From Prochlorococcus sp. AG-424-P18 (GTDB lineage Bacteria; Cyanobacteriota; Cyanobacteriia; PCC-6307; Cyanobiaceae): DNA of 64,000 bases. Positions 51,180-61,941 of this stretch are shown piece after piece. The position numbers and the translations under genes were made by a program. The stretch is taken from assembly GCA_003213235.1 (NCBI GenBank), contig QCNJ01000001.1, positions 1-64,000 of the forward strand. The letters run 5' to 3'. The stretch's first letter is position 1, and the number at the start of each line of letters is the position of its first letter. The notes below the pieces were generated by a model. That model was given only the letters and a program-made list of their open reading frames with translations, was not told the origin of the DNA and searched no databases.

Positions 51180-52940
51180 TTATAGAGCACTAAGCCAGAT
51201 TACTTGAAAAGGATCAAGACTAATATTTTTGCAATTGTATTTAGCGGATGTTAAAAAATCATGGGTATTTAGATCATTATCAATTATTTTTGGTAGATCA
51301 TTATCATTCAATTGATAATTAATTTTATTTTCAGTCATATTATGGATTGCAAAAACAGACTCAGGACCTTTACCTCTTTTGATTACAACAATATCACTTC
51401 TACCATTAGACAAACATTTCATTTGCGAACAGGGGTGAAATTGCTTTAATTCTGATCGGACATCCATAGCATTACGAAGATATTTTAAGTTTTTATTAGC
51501 ATTAGATTCAGGATTATTCAAAACAGCTGAAAGATTTTCTGATTTAAACTTTTCTCTGTTTAGATCTCTTCTTTGACCTGTCATAGAAAAGCTTTTTATA
51601 TCATTTTCTGAAGCTAGTAATGCTGGCAAATAAAACGCAGGGACACCTTTTAAAGCCATTACAAATAATTGACTCAAAATAAATCTCTCGTATTGAAATC
51701 TTTTAGCATCTCTACTGGAGTCTTCCATTGCACTCCACCAACTAATATTCAATTCATAAGGTTTATCATCACCATTTGATAAACGTCTATGACTTACTAA
51801 TCCTCCTCTTTTCTCACAATTAATTAATAAATCCTTAATTCTCTGCTCATTCATTAAACCCTCAAGAGCTCTTAGCCCAACACCATCGTGCGATGCAGTG
51901 AAATTAAATAAAGTAGTCTCTTCAGTTAATATGGGCCAATCAAATATCCATGAGTTTAGAATATCAGCTCTTGAAGTAATAATTGCCTCTAGGAGAAGAG
52001 GAGGCAATGGGAAATTATATGCCATGTGAGCTTCATCATCAGGAATAAGATAAGATAAATTCTCCTTCTGAGGAACATTGGTTTCTGTTATTAAAACACC
52101 ATCATCAAGAAGATTATTTAAAAGAACTCTTAAGAGTTTCACAATTGAATGTGCTTTAGGTAAATGTAAGCATGTAGTCCCTGATTCTTTCCAAATAAAA
52201 CCTACAGCATCAAGCCTTAACCATTTAATTCCGTTAGTTAAATAAGTAGTAATTAAATTTAAGAACTCGAGGGTCATTTTAGGATTATGCCAATTCAAAT
52301 CAATTTGATCTGGCCCAAAAGTTGTCCAAACTTGTTTAGGACCATCATCAGTATTTATTTGCGAAAACAAAGAGGAACTTCTAGGCCTAACTACATTTGA
52401 CCAGTCAAGATTTTGCATCGGTGAAAAAACATTTGATATTCCCGGTTCTTGGGATTTAATAAATTGTTGAACCCATGGGTGAGATGATGAGACATGGTTT
52501 AGTACTAAATCAGCCATCAAATCATGATTTTTAGAAATACTTTTGAGATCATCCCAACCACCAAATTTTTCTTCTAGGGAATCATAACTTGAAACTGCGA
52601 AACCTCCATCGCTTGTGGATTTCAGAAAAGGAAGAATATGTACAACTTTAGAGAGACTGCCAAAATGTTTACTTAACAACTTCTTAAGAGTTACTAAGGT
52701 TGCCTCGCCATTTTTATAAACACTATCTGCATAAGTTATCAAAACTGAATGAGATTCATTCCACCTTTCCTTATGTATTATTTCTTCATAAGCAGATTTC
52801 TCTGAGAAATCATCTAAAATTTGTAATAATTGGTTTGAAATAAAATTAATTTCTTCTGTAGTATGATTTGAATAAATTGTTTTTAACAATTTATCAATTT
52901 TTAATCTATCTAATTTTTTCTCTGAATCAAATTGCTTCAC
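51180..52940 (-). CDS. GH13 sucrose phosphorylase-like, probable glucosylglycerate phosphorylase
   Basis: LVLNHVSSSHPWVQQF; WLRLDAVGFIWKE; LITETNVPQKEN; FTASHDGVGLRALEGL. Confidence 0.82.
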   Translation of the reverse strand: MKQFDSEKKLDRLKIDKLLKTIYSNHTTEEINFISNQLLQILDDFSEKSAYEEIIHKERWNESHSVLITYADSVYKNGEATLVTLKKLLSKHFGSLSKVVHILPFLKSTSDGGFAVSSYDSLEEKFGGWDDLKSISKNHDLMADLVLNHVSSSHPWVQQFIKSQEPGISNVFSPMQNLDWSNVVRPRSSSLFSQINTDDGPKQVWTTFGPDQIDLNWHNPKMTLEFLNLITTYLTNGIKWLRLDAVGFIWKESGTTCLHLPKAHSIVKLLRVLLNNLLDDGVLITETNVPQKENLSYLIPDDEAHMAYNFPLPPLLLEAIITSRADILNSWIFDWPILTEETTLFNFTASHDGVGLRALEGLMNEQRIKDLLINCEKRGGLVSHRRLSNGDDKPYELNISWWSAMEDSSRDAKRFQYERFILSQLFVMALKGVPAFYLPALLASENDIKSFSMTGQRRDLNREKFKSENLSAVLNNPESNANKNLKYLRNAMDVRSELKQFHPCSQMKCLSNGRSDIVVIKRGKGPESVFAIHNMTENKINYQLNDNDLPKIIDNDLNTHDFLTSAKYNCKNISLDPFQVIWLSAL

Positions 52941-52990
52941 TTTGAAAAAATCATCGAAGTATTAATACCATTCTGCACATCAATTAGAAA

Positions 52991-54217
52991 ATGGACTTTC
53001 AACAAGGTTTAATCACAACAATACATGAATATGGAGTTACAGGAAATTTACTTAAAGAATTAAACAAAAGTCTTAAAAGAAGATCAACTAGCATTTTAAT
53101 ACCTTGCTTATATGAAGAGTTTGAACGTCCGGCATTAAAAGATATAAGAGAAGTTTTAAAAAACCTTACAGGCCTAAATGAATTAGTAATTGCTCTCTCA
53201 GCAAAAACTGTTGAGCAAGTTAAGGCAGCAAAATCATTTTTTGACTCAATGCCATTCCCAGTTCACGTTCAATGGACTAATTCTCCCTCTGTAATTGAGC
53301 TATTAAAAAGCCAAGAAAAAAATGGATTAGAACTTTTAGGAACTCCAGGTAAAGGATGGGCTGTATGGCAAGGCATAGGAGTTGCGACTAGAAAATCAGA
53401 AGTTGTTGCTCTTTTTGATGCTGATATAAGAACTTTTAGTCCTCTATATCCTTCAAGAATGATACTTCCACTTCTGGATGAGTCATATGGAATATCATAT
53501 GTAAAAGCTTTTTACAGTAGATTATCTTTAGAAACAAATCAACTGCAAGGTAGAGCAACAAGATTATTCGTGGGTCCTTTACTAGCAAGTCTTGAGCAGT
53601 TAGTTGGTAAGGGTCCGTTCTTACAATATCTTCAATCATTTAGATATCCATTAGCAGGTGAGTTTGCTTTTACTAAAGACCTTGCTATGAATTTAAGAAT
53701 ACCTTGTGACTGGGGATTAGAGATAGGTTTATTATCAGAGGTTTATAGAAATGTAAGGACCTCCAAAATAGCCCAGGTTGACCTAGGTTTATTTGATCAT
53801 AAACATAAGAATATTGGAGATTCTTCTAAAGAAGGATTGCAAAAAATGTGTACAGAAATACTTTCAAGTGTTTTGAGAGGTCTCATGGAACATCAAGCCG
53901 AGACCTTAACTAGCACTCAACTAGCAACTTTAGAAGTTCTCTACAAAAGAGTTGGAGAAGATCGGGTAAAACAATTTGGATTAGATTCAGCAGTTAATCA
54001 ACTTCCTTACGATAGGCACGAAGAAGAATTATCAGTACAAAAGTTTGCGAAACTATTAAGACCTGCTACAGAAGATTATCTTGCTTGTCCTAGGACACTT
54101 CAATTACCAAGTTGGTCTAGAGTTCTATCTTGTGAGAACAAACTGCAAGAAGATTTAGCTATTGCGGGGTCAAAAGACATAAAGCTAAGTGAAAAAGAAT
54201 TAATTAAAAACTTCTAA
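52991..54217 (+). CDS. gpgS: Glucosyl-3-phosphoglycerate synthase
   Basis: GT-A type glycosyltransferase: [59 protein letters not shown]. Confidence 0.88.
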   Translation: MDFQQGLITTIHEYGVTGNLLKELNKSLKRRSTSILIPCLYEEFERPALKDIREVLKNLTGLNELVIALSAKTVEQVKAAKSFFDSMPFPVHVQWTNSPSVIELLKSQEKNGLELLGTPGKGWAVWQGIGVATRKSEVVALFDADIRTFSPLYPSRMILPLLDESYGISYVKAFYSRLSLETNQLQGRATRLFVGPLLASLEQLVGKGPFLQYLQSFRYPLAGEFAFTKDLAMNLRIPCDWGLEIGLLSEVYRNVRTSKIAQVDLGLFDHKHKNIGDSSKEGLQKMCTEILSSVLRGLMEHQAETLTSTQLATLEVLYKRVGEDRVKQFGLDSAVNQLPYDRHEEELSVQKFAKLLRPATEDYLACPRTLQLPSWSRVLSCENKLQEDLAIAGSKDIKLSEKELIKNF

Positions 54218-55923
54218 AGCAAAAAATACCTTTGAGCCATTGGGACTTCATCAAGTGGTTCACAAGTAAGAAGTTCTCCATCAGAAAAAACTTCATAAGT
54301 TTGAGGATCAACTGAAATATTTGGTAGTTTACTATTGAGTTTTAAGTTTGATTTATTTATATTTCTGGTATTTTCTATGGCAATACATTTCTTTTGTAAG
54401 CCTAATTTATTAGGAATATTTTGTTCAATTGAATTTTTACTTAAAAAGGTAAAAGAACTATTAATTAGAGATTGACCGAAACCTGCAAACATAGGTCGAC
54501 CATGAACAGGACCTGGAGTAGGAATTGAAGCATTTGCATCACCCATTTGGGACCAAACTATAGATCCTCCTTTAACAACTAGTTCAGGCTTTACCGCAAA
54601 AAAGGAAGGTTTCCACAATGCCAAATCCGCTATTTTACCCTTCTCTATAGACCCAACATGTTTATCAATACCATGAGCTATAGCAGGATTAATCGTGACT
54701 TTAGAAATATATCTCTTTACTCTATAATTATCGTTTCTATCAGAATCCTGCGATAGCGGCCCCCTTTGGACTTTCATTTTATGTGCGGTTTGAAAAGTTC
54801 TTGTTATTACTTCACCAACTCTTCCCATAGCTTGAGAGTCACTGGCGATAATTGAGAAGGCGCCAATATCATGAAGGATGTCCTCTGCCGCAATAGTCTC
54901 TCTTCTGATCCTTGATTCAGCAAATGCAATGTCTTCTGGGATTTTAGAATCTAAATGATGACAAACCATTAACATGTCAAGATGTTCTTCTAATGTGTTC
55001 CTTGTATAAGGTCTTGTTGGATTTGTACTACTAGGAAGAACGTTTTTTTCTCCACAGATTTTTATAATGTCTGGAGCATGACCTCCACCTGCTCCTTCGG
55101 TATGAAATGTATGAATAGTTCTTCCTGCAATAGCGTTGATGGTATCTTCAACAAAGCCTGCCTCATTCAAAGTATCAGTATGAATACATACTTGTACGTC
55201 AAACTTATCTGCAACATTTAGACAAGAATTTATTGTAGAAGGAGTGGTTCCCCAATCCTCATGAAGCTTCAATCCACATGCACCAGCCTCAACCTGATCA
55301 ATAAGATTGCTCTCGTTTGTCGAGTTACCTTTTCCAAAAAAACCTAAATTCATAGGAAATGCTTCTGCAGATTGAAGCATTCTTGATATATGAAAAGAAC
55401 CCGGAGTACAAGTAGTAGCATTTGTGCCAGTTGCAGGTCCAGTTCCTCCTCCCAACATTGTTGTAATTCCAGAAGCTAGTGCTGTCTCAATTTGTTGGGG
55501 ACAGATAAAGTGAATATGGGTATCTATTGAGCCTGCAGTAAGAATATGCCCCTCTCCAGCTATTACTTCTGTTGATGCACCAATAACAATGTCAACATTA
55601 TCCTGAATATCAGGATTACCAGCCTTACCAATTTCAAAAATCATTCCATCTTTTATACCTACATCAGCCTTAATTATTCCCCACCAATCTACGATCAAAG
55701 CATTAGTTATTACGGTATCTACAGCTCCATCAGTTCTTCTTACTTGGGACTGTCCCATCCCATCACGAATAACTTTACCTCCACCAAATTTAACTTCATC
55801 TCCGTAAGTAGTTAAATCCTTTTCTACTTCAATAAAAAGTTCTGTATCAGCTAGCCTTACTCTATCTCCGGTGGTGGGTCCGTAAGTTTGAGCATATGTT
55901 TTTCTATCAATTTTATAAGACAT
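54214..55923 (-). CDS. ureC: Urease alpha subunit
   Basis: [67 protein letters not shown]. Confidence 0.98.
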   Translation of the reverse strand: MSYKIDRKTYAQTYGPTTGDRVRLADTELFIEVEKDLTTYGDEVKFGGGKVIRDGMGQSQVRRTDGAVDTVITNALIVDWWGIIKADVGIKDGMIFEIGKAGNPDIQDNVDIVIGASTEVIAGEGHILTAGSIDTHIHFICPQQIETALASGITTMLGGGTGPATGTNATTCTPGSFHISRMLQSAEAFPMNLGFFGKGNSTNESNLIDQVEAGACGLKLHEDWGTTPSTINSCLNVADKFDVQVCIHTDTLNEAGFVEDTINAIAGRTIHTFHTEGAGGGHAPDIIKICGEKNVLPSSTNPTRPYTRNTLEEHLDMLMVCHHLDSKIPEDIAFAESRIRRETIAAEDILHDIGAFSIIASDSQAMGRVGEVITRTFQTAHKMKVQRGPLSQDSDRNDNYRVKRYISKVTINPAIAHGIDKHVGSIEKGKIADLALWKPSFFAVKPELVVKGGSIVWSQMGDANASIPTPGPVHGRPMFAGFGQSLINSSFTFLSKNSIEQNIPNKLGLQKKCIAIENTRNINKSNLKLNSKLPNISVDPQTYEVFSDGELLTCEPLDEVPMAQRYFLL

Positions 55924-55927
55924 AATT

Positions 55928-56248
55928 TTAACTATCTAAAGAACCATTAACTATTGAATTAAAACCATATGCATTTCTTAAACCTGAAAATGGAACTAAT
56001 TTGACATCTGTTGTATCACCCGGTTCAAACCTAATTGCTGTTCCTGCCGGAATGTCGAGACGCATACCATGTGTTATTTCTCGATCAAAAATTAAAGCCT
56101 TGTTTGCTTCATAAAAATGATAATGAGATCCAACTTGCACAGGTCTATCTCCAGAATTAGAAACCGTTACTGTTTTAACTTGCTTACTAAGATTTAGTTC
56201 GATTTCACCTTTTTCAGGAATTATTTCGCCTGGAATTAAATTACTCAT
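55928..56248 (-). CDS. ureB: Urease beta subunit
   Basis: [48 protein letters not shown]. Confidence 0.97.
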   Translation of the reverse strand: MSNLIPGEIIPEKGEIELNLSKQVKTVTVSNSGDRPVQVGSHYHFYEANKALIFDREITHGMRLDIPAGTAIRFEPGDTTDVKLVPFSGLRNAYGFNSIVNGSLDS

Positions 56249-56250
56249 AA

Positions 56251-56553
56251 CTAATTAATCGGATTGTGAATAGTAACTAATTTAGTCCCATCGGGGAAAA
56301 CCGCTTCTATTTGAACTTCATGAACCATTTCAGGAATGCCCTCCATAACTTGTGATTTTGAAAGCCAGGTAGTTCCCTCTGACATTAATTGACTTACACT
56401 TTTACCATCTCGTGCTCCTTCAAGAACTTGAAAACTTAAAAAAGCAATTGTTTCAGGATAATTAAGCTTAAGACCTCGACTAAGCCTTCTTTCAGCTAAG
56501 AGTGCAGCAGAAAAAATCAATAATTTATCCTTTTCTTGAGGTGAAAGATGCAT
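56251..56553 (-). CDS. ureA: Urease gamma subunit
   Basis: [40 protein letters not shown]. Confidence 0.97.
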   Translation of the reverse strand: MHLSPQEKDKLLIFSAALLAERRLSRGLKLNYPETIAFLSFQVLEGARDGKSVSQLMSEGTTWLSKSQVMEGIPEMVHEVQIEAVFPDGTKLVTIHNPIN

Positions 56554-56603
56554 AATAAAAAATTAATCTATAAATTCTTAAAAAAGGTTCTTTCTGAACA
56601 TAA

Positions 56604-57506
56604 TTAATAATTCATAGAATCTTGTAAAGGCCATACACCTTGATATTTTGGCTCACAAAATCCACAAACAGACCTAATTTGTTTCCAAATACAAAAAAAA
56701 CATTTTCTAGCATCTTGAGAAGAACTCCCTAGAAATCGAACGGAGATGCCATTTTCAAGGTTTCCAATAGATAAATTATTATTAGTTTCATTAAAAATCT
56801 TTTTTATATTTCCTACAAGATTATTTATTTTTGACTTGGAAAAATCTTTTTCGCAAATCCAAATTAAGGATCCAAAAACTGGCATGTAATCCATGCCTGA
56901 CTTCGCCACAAAACTTGCCTTAGATAATTCAATCTGATCAACAAATTCCCAATCATCAAGTAAATCATTATTTCTCATAACTTCTAATTTAGACCTAAAA
57001 ACTCCACTCTCAATAGATTCTCCGAAAGAAGATCTTCCAAGTCTTATCAAGTCAGTAAATAAAAAACTTGAAGTTTCTGAAATAGATACTTTAAAAATTT
57101 GCTCGTATAAACCATTTGCAAAGATGATTGTTTCTTGGGGAAGATACTCTAAATGAGAATTGTCAAGAATGTTTATGAGATTCTTTTGCTTTGAAAAACT
57201 TCCTTTTGGATTAATTTTAGATCTTCCAACTGATCCGTATACTTTCTGAGCTGAAGAAGTCGTCAACAAAACCTTAGAGTTTTTTTCAAGATTTACCTTA
57301 AAGTCGAGTAAATCACCTCCTACCAATCCCCCTGCAGTATGTAGAACAGGCAAAATGCACCTGCCTTCTTCATCATGAGTAGACTTTAACAACTTATAAG
57401 GAGAAGTTGATTTAGATTTAAAGATTGTTTTATCAACATTTCCTAAACTTGTTTTATTATTGAAAAAATTTAAGAAACAATTACCTTCCCATGATGTTTT
57501 AATCAT
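56604..57506 (-). CDS. ureD: Urease accessory protein UreD
   Basis: [54 protein letters not shown]. Confidence 0.93.
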   Translation of the reverse strand: MIKTSWEGNCFLNFFNNKTSLGNVDKTIFKSKSTSPYKLLKSTHDEEGRCILPVLHTAGGLVGGDLLDFKVNLEKNSKVLLTTSSAQKVYGSVGRSKINPKGSFSKQKNLINILDNSHLEYLPQETIIFANGLYEQIFKVSISETSSFLFTDLIRLGRSSFGESIESGVFRSKLEVMRNNDLLDDWEFVDQIELSKASFVAKSGMDYMPVFGSLIWICEKDFSKSKINNLVGNIKKIFNETNNNLSIGNLENGISVRFLGSSSQDARKCFFCIWKQIRSVCGFCEPKYQGVWPLQDSMNY

Positions 57507-57548
57507 AAATTGTTTTCTTTAATTACTAAATTAAAGTAACCAAAAATT

Positions 57549-58004
57549 TTGATTATGAGAATGAATAAACAAATTGTTGTAACTGATTGGATTAAGGTAA
57601 AACCGAAAGTAGGTTTATTTTTAAAACTAACCTTAAGTTCTAATGAAAGAAGAATCTTAAGAGGGAAAAGATTAACTGATTGTGACCAAGAAATATTTTT
57701 ACAATTACCTAGAAAAGGCAAATTAAATGATGGAGATATTCTTTCAACTAATAATTCTAATTTTTATGTAGAGATAATTGCCAAAACAGAAGATTTAATT
57801 GAAATAAGTTCAAATTCTAAAATTGAACTTATTAAGACTGCTTATCATCTAGGGAATAGGCATGTAGAAGTAGAAATTGACGAAGACATTCTTCTAACAA
57901 AAAGTGATTATGTTATTAAAAATATGCTTCTTAATTTTAAAGTTGATATAAAAAATACGAAAAAAAAGTTTTTTCCGGAGAGAGGTGCCCATAGTCATGA
58001 GTAA
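57549..58004 (+). CDS. ureE: Urease accessory protein UreE
   Basis: GKRLTDCDQEIFLQLPRKGKLNDGDIL; AYHLGNRHVEVEI. Confidence 0.9.
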   Translation: MIMRMNKQIVVTDWIKVKPKVGLFLKLTLSSNERRILRGKRLTDCDQEIFLQLPRKGKLNDGDILSTNNSNFYVEIIAKTEDLIEISSNSKIELIKTAYHLGNRHVEVEIDEDILLTKSDYVIKNMLLNFKVDIKNTKKKFFPERGAHSHE

Positions 58005-58683
58005 AAGTCACTTATTAAAGTATTTATTAATTAGTCCTAACTTACCAGTTGGAGGATTTTGTTATTCGGAGGGAATGGAGAGTTATCTTCATAATAAAAA
58101 TTTAACAGATTCAAATTCGGTAAAAGACTTAATCATAAGTGAATTAAAAATTGGTCAGATAAGATTAGATGCAAGACTTTTACTAGATTTTTTTGATATT
58201 TTCAATGAGATTAACGACCGCAAAAATTTAAAAGTTAATTTTCAAAAGCTTATGAGTCTAGATAAATGGATCCTCTCTTCAAAGGACTCTCTCGAAATGA
58301 GAGAACAACAAATTCAAATGTCAAGATCTCTCTTTGATTTAACCAAAGAATTTGGATTTGAATATCTATATGTAAATAATAAAAAAAGCTCTTGGTCATT
58401 GGCGTGGAGTTGGGCTTGTTATTGTTTTGAAATTACCAAGTTAGAAATGGTTGAGAATTTTTTCTATGCGTGGAGTGCAAACCAACTTAATGCTGCATTA
58501 AGAATTATTCCTATTGGGTCAACAAAAGCACAATTAATTCAGAGAGACTTATTAGAAATAATTTCAAAAGTTTCTAAAGAAATTATGGACAAAGAAATTG
58601 ATGACATCTATTTTGGCAATATAGGTTTAGCTATGGCACAACAGAATCATAATGACCTTTATACAAAACTTTTTAGAAATTAA
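57985..58683 (+). CDS. ureF: Urease accessory protein UreF (ATG at 57997 may be the true start)
   Basis: LLISPNLPVGGFCYSEGMESYL; IPIGSTKAQLIQRDL. Confidence 0.9.
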   Translation: MPIVMSKSHLLKYLLISPNLPVGGFCYSEGMESYLHNKNLTDSNSVKDLIISELKIGQIRLDARLLLDFFDIFNEINDRKNLKVNFQKLMSLDKWILSSKDSLEMREQQIQMSRSLFDLTKEFGFEYLYVNNKKSSWSLAWSWACYCFEITKLEMVENFFYAWSANQLNAALRIIPIGSTKAQLIQRDLLEIISKVSKEIMDKEIDDIYFGNIGLAMAQQNHNDLYTKLFRN

Positions 58684-58686
58684 TTT

Positions 58687-59316
58687 ATGAGCAGCAAATT
58701 GAGAGTAGGGGTTGCTGGGCCTGTAGGTTCAGGAAAAACTGCATTAGTAGAGATTCTATGCTTAAGCATGAAAAAAAAATATGAGATAGCTGTTGTCACC
58801 AATGATATCTACACCAAAGAAGATGCTAACTTTCTTATAAATAAAAAGGTTTTAGAGAAAGGAAGGATTATTGGTGTAGAAACAGGAGGTTGTCCTCATA
58901 CTGCGATAAGAGAGGATTGTTCATTAAATAAAAATGCAGTTTTAGATTTAGAAAATAAATATAATCCTTTAGATTTTGTTTTTGTAGAAAGCGGAGGTGA
59001 TAATTTAGCATCTAGTTTTAGTCCAGAACTTGTAGATTTATCAATATATGTAATTGATGTATCTGCAGGAGACAAAATCCCTAGAAAAGGGGGACCAGGG
59101 ATAACAAGGTCAGATTTATTACTAATAAACAAAATTGACTTAGCAAATATGGTTGGTGCAGATTTAAATATTATGAAAAGTGATACGGAATTCATGAGAA
59201 AAGGTAAACCTTGGTTTTTTACCAACCTTAGTAGCGGTAAAGGTGTTGAAGAAATAACTCATTTTTTAGAATCACATATACCCAACAATCGAAACAAGAA
59301 AGATGTCAATTTCTAA
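58687..59316 (+). CDS. ureG: Urease accessory GTPase UreG
   Basis: [48 protein letters not shown]. Confidence 0.97.
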   Translation: MSSKLRVGVAGPVGSGKTALVEILCLSMKKKYEIAVVTNDIYTKEDANFLINKKVLEKGRIIGVETGGCPHTAIREDCSLNKNAVLDLENKYNPLDFVFVESGGDNLASSFSPELVDLSIYVIDVSAGDKIPRKGGPGITRSDLLLINKIDLANMVGADLNIMKSDTEFMRKGKPWFFTNLSSGKGVEEITHFLESHIPNNRNKKDVNF

Positions 59317-59336
59317 TATATTGGATTCAACAAAAA

Positions 59337-59350
59337 GTTACGACTGATAC
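59337..59350 (+). promoter_or_regulatory. NtcA-type binding site upstream of urtA
   Basis: GTTACGACTGATAC (GT-N10-AC), 22 nt before TAACTT at 59373-59378. Confidence 0.78.
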
Positions 59351-59426
59351 AAAAGGAATCCTCACTCGTTAATAACTTTTAATTTATCCCCCTAATGAGG
59401 GTCAATTACCTAATTTATCCTAATTC

Positions 59427-60704
59427 ATGAGAATTTCAAGGCGTATTTTGGCAGGATTAGCTACTGCCTCACTTGCTGTTACAGCTACTTCATGTGGTGG
59501 AGGTGGAACCTCCGGAAGTTTCGATGACACAGTAACCGTTGGTATTTTACATTCTTTGTCTGGAACAATGGCGATTTCTGAATCAACACTTGTTGATACA
59601 GAAAAAATGGCTATTGAAGAGATAAATGCTGCTGGTGGTGTAAAAGTTGGCGGCAAAAGCTATAAAATCGAATACATAGTTGAAGATGGTGCTTCTGACT
59701 GGCCTACTTTTGCTGAAAAATCCAAGAAACTTATAGACCAAGACGGAGTTCCAGTCGTATTTGGTGGTTGGACATCTGCAAGTAGAAAGGCAATGTTACC
59801 AGTCTATGAATCAAAGGATGCTTTCCTTTACTACCCAATTCAATATGAAGCCCAAGAATGTTCTAACAACATTTTCTACACAGGAGCTACACCAAACCAG
59901 CAATCAGAACCAGCTACAGATTTCATGTATAAGCGTTCTCCCGCAGCTGGTGGAGATTTCTTCCTTGTAGGTTCTGATTATGTATTCCCAAGAACTTCAA
60001 ACACAATCACAAAAGCACAGGTCAAACAGTTAGGAGGTAAAGTTGTTGGAGAAGATTACCTTCCATTAGGAAATACTGAAGTTGCACCAATTATCTCAAA
60101 AATCAAAAAGGCCCTTCCTGAAGGTGGAATAATCATTAATACACTTAATGGTGACCAAAACGTTGCATTCTTCAAACAGATTCAAGACGCAGGTATTACA
60201 CCTTCTAGTGGCTACTACGTAATGAATTATTCAATTGCTGAAGAAGAGATTAGTACAATTGGTCCTGAGTTCCTTGAAGGTCACTACGGCGCATGGAACT
60301 ACATGATGTCAATTGATACTCCTGCATCTAAGAAATTTGCTAAAAGTTTCAAAAAAAGATGGGGATCAGATCGTGTTGTAGCTGATCCTCAAGAATCTGC
60401 CTATAACATGGTTTACTTATGGAAACAGGCAGTAGAAGATGCTGGAACATTTGACGACAACGCAGTAAGGGAAGCCTTAGTTGGACAAAAGTTTGATGCC
60501 CCACAAGGTCCAGTTGAAGTTATGCCTAACCATCACTTATCTCAAACAGTAAGAATTGGAGAGATAAATGCAGAGGGTGGCTTTACTATTCTTGAAGAGA
60601 CAGGAGTTGTTCTTCCTCAAGCATGGAATCAAAAGCATCCAAGCTCAAAAGGATTTGCCTGCGATTGGACAGATCCTTCAAAAGGAGAAAAGTATAAGCT
60701 TTAA
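59427..60704 (+). CDS. urtA: Urea ABC transporter substrate-binding lipoprotein
   Basis: Lipobox-like ATSCGGGG; VGILHSLSGTMAISESTLVDTEKMAIEEINAAGG; VFGGWTSASRKAMLPV. Confidence 0.96.
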   Translation: MRISRRILAGLATASLAVTATSCGGGGTSGSFDDTVTVGILHSLSGTMAISESTLVDTEKMAIEEINAAGGVKVGGKSYKIEYIVEDGASDWPTFAEKSKKLIDQDGVPVVFGGWTSASRKAMLPVYESKDAFLYYPIQYEAQECSNNIFYTGATPNQQSEPATDFMYKRSPAAGGDFFLVGSDYVFPRTSNTITKAQVKQLGGKVVGEDYLPLGNTEVAPIISKIKKALPEGGIIINTLNGDQNVAFFKQIQDAGITPSSGYYVMNYSIAEEEISTIGPEFLEGHYGAWNYMMSIDTPASKKFAKSFKKRWGSDRVVADPQESAYNMVYLWKQAVEDAGTFDDNAVREALVGQKFDAPQGPVEVMPNHHLSQTVRIGEINAEGGFTILEETGVVLPQAWNQKHPSSKGFACDWTDPSKGEKYKL

Positions 60705-60726
60705 TTTAATTAAAACCTATGCTTCG

Positions 60727-60758
60727 AAATAAAAGGAGGTTAACACCTCCTTTTATTT
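60727..60758 (+). terminator. Strong intercistronic hairpin between urtA and urtB
   Basis: 14-bp perfect stem AAATAAAAGGAGGT / ACCTCCTTTTATTT with TAAC loop. Confidence 0.8.
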
Positions 60759-60786
60759 TATTTAAACAAACATTTTCTTTTTCAAA

Positions 60787-61941
60787 TTGGAGTTACTTCT
60801 CGACAGTCTTTTTAATGGTGTTGCGATCGGATCTGTACTACTTGTTGCTGCGTTAGGTCTTGCGATTGTTTTTGGTCTTATGGGTGTTATTAATCTTGCC
60901 CATGGAGAACTCATGATGCTTGGGGCTTACACAACATACGTTACACAATTAATTTTCAAATTACCTATATTAAAACCCTTCTACAATTCATACATAATCG
61001 TTTCAATTTTCCTTGCTTTTATTGTTAGTGGAGTAGTTGGGATACTCCTTGAAAAAACAATAATAAGAAAGCTTTATGGAAGTCCATTAGAAACTCTTCT
61101 TGCCACTTGGGGCGTTAGCTTAATTCTTCAACAATTTGTCAGGAGTGTTCCTTTGGCTTATGGAACCGGTCTAGTTATAAGTCTTATAATAGGTTTATTT
61201 TTACCAACAACGTTTCCTCAAAAAATAAAAGAATCAATAAATTTTAAATATTTTAAATTTAGTTCTTGGATATTGGCTACTTTAACTGGCGTTCTTACAG
61301 GTAGCTTTATTTCATCCACTGTAAGCAAACTAAGTAGAGCTAGTGCTCGTAATGTTGATGTAACAGCTCCCTCATGGATGAGAGGTCAAGTGGAGATTCT
61401 AGGAACTGCATTTCCTAAAACAAGATTAATGATAATAGTAATTACACTAATCTCTGTAATAGCTATAACATTATTTCTAAACCAAAGTGCTTGGGGTATG
61501 CGTATTAGAGCAGTTACTCAAAACAGACAAATGAGTGACTGCCTTGGTATATCTACTGAAAAAGTGGATATAATTACCTTTGGAATAGGTTCTGGCTTAG
61601 CAGGAGTTGCTGGAGTAGCAGTATCACTATTAGGTTCTGTAGGACCAAATGTTGGCGGAAATTATATAGTTGGTTGTTTTATGGTTGTGGTTCTTGGAGG
61701 AGTAGGAAATTTATTAGGTACAGTACTTGCTTCCTTTGGAATAGGAATAATGACGGATTTAATTGGAGCTGGAAGGCTCTTATCAATATGGCCAGATATG
61801 CCTTTACCACTCTCAAACACAATCAACTTTTTTGCGACAACAAGTATGGCAAGAGTAATGATATTTGCATTAATAGTTATATTCTTGCAATTTAAACCCA
61901 CAGGTTTATTTCCTCAAAAAGGCAGGATGGTGGAAAACTAA
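60787..61941 (+). CDS. urtB: Urea ABC transporter permease UrtB (TTG start)
   Basis: Branched-chain amino-acid/urea type permease: LGLAIVFGLMGVINLAHGELMMLGAY; directly follows urtA. Confidence 0.95.
   Translation: MELLLDSLFNGVAIGSVLLVAALGLAIVFGLMGVINLAHGELMMLGAYTTYVTQLIFKLPILKPFYNSYIIVSIFLAFIVSGVVGILLEKTIIRKLYGSPLETLLATWGVSLILQQFVRSVPLAYGTGLVISLIIGLFLPTTFPQKIKESINFKYFKFSSWILATLTGVLTGSFISSTVSKLSRASARNVDVTAPSWMRGQVEILGTAFPKTRLMIIVITLISVIAITLFLNQSAWGMRIRAVTQNRQMSDCLGISTEKVDIITFGIGSGLAGVAGVAVSLLGSVGPNVGGNYIVGCFMVVVLGGVGNLLGTVLASFGIGIMTDLIGAGRLLSIWPDMPLPLSNTINFFATTSMARVMIFALIVIFLQFKPTGLFPQKGRMVEN

Noticed and set aside
52941-52990. GTATTAATAC palindrome between the GH13 gene and gpgS as an NtcA site
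   Set aside because: Half-site spacing is only 4 nt (GTA-N4-TAC) rather than N8, so it does not fit NtcA
57507-57548. Possible NtcA site in the ureD/ureE divergent spacer (GTTTTCTTTAATTAC)
   Set aside because: GT-N11-AC, one nt too long for the GT-N10-AC consensus, and no properly spaced -10 found
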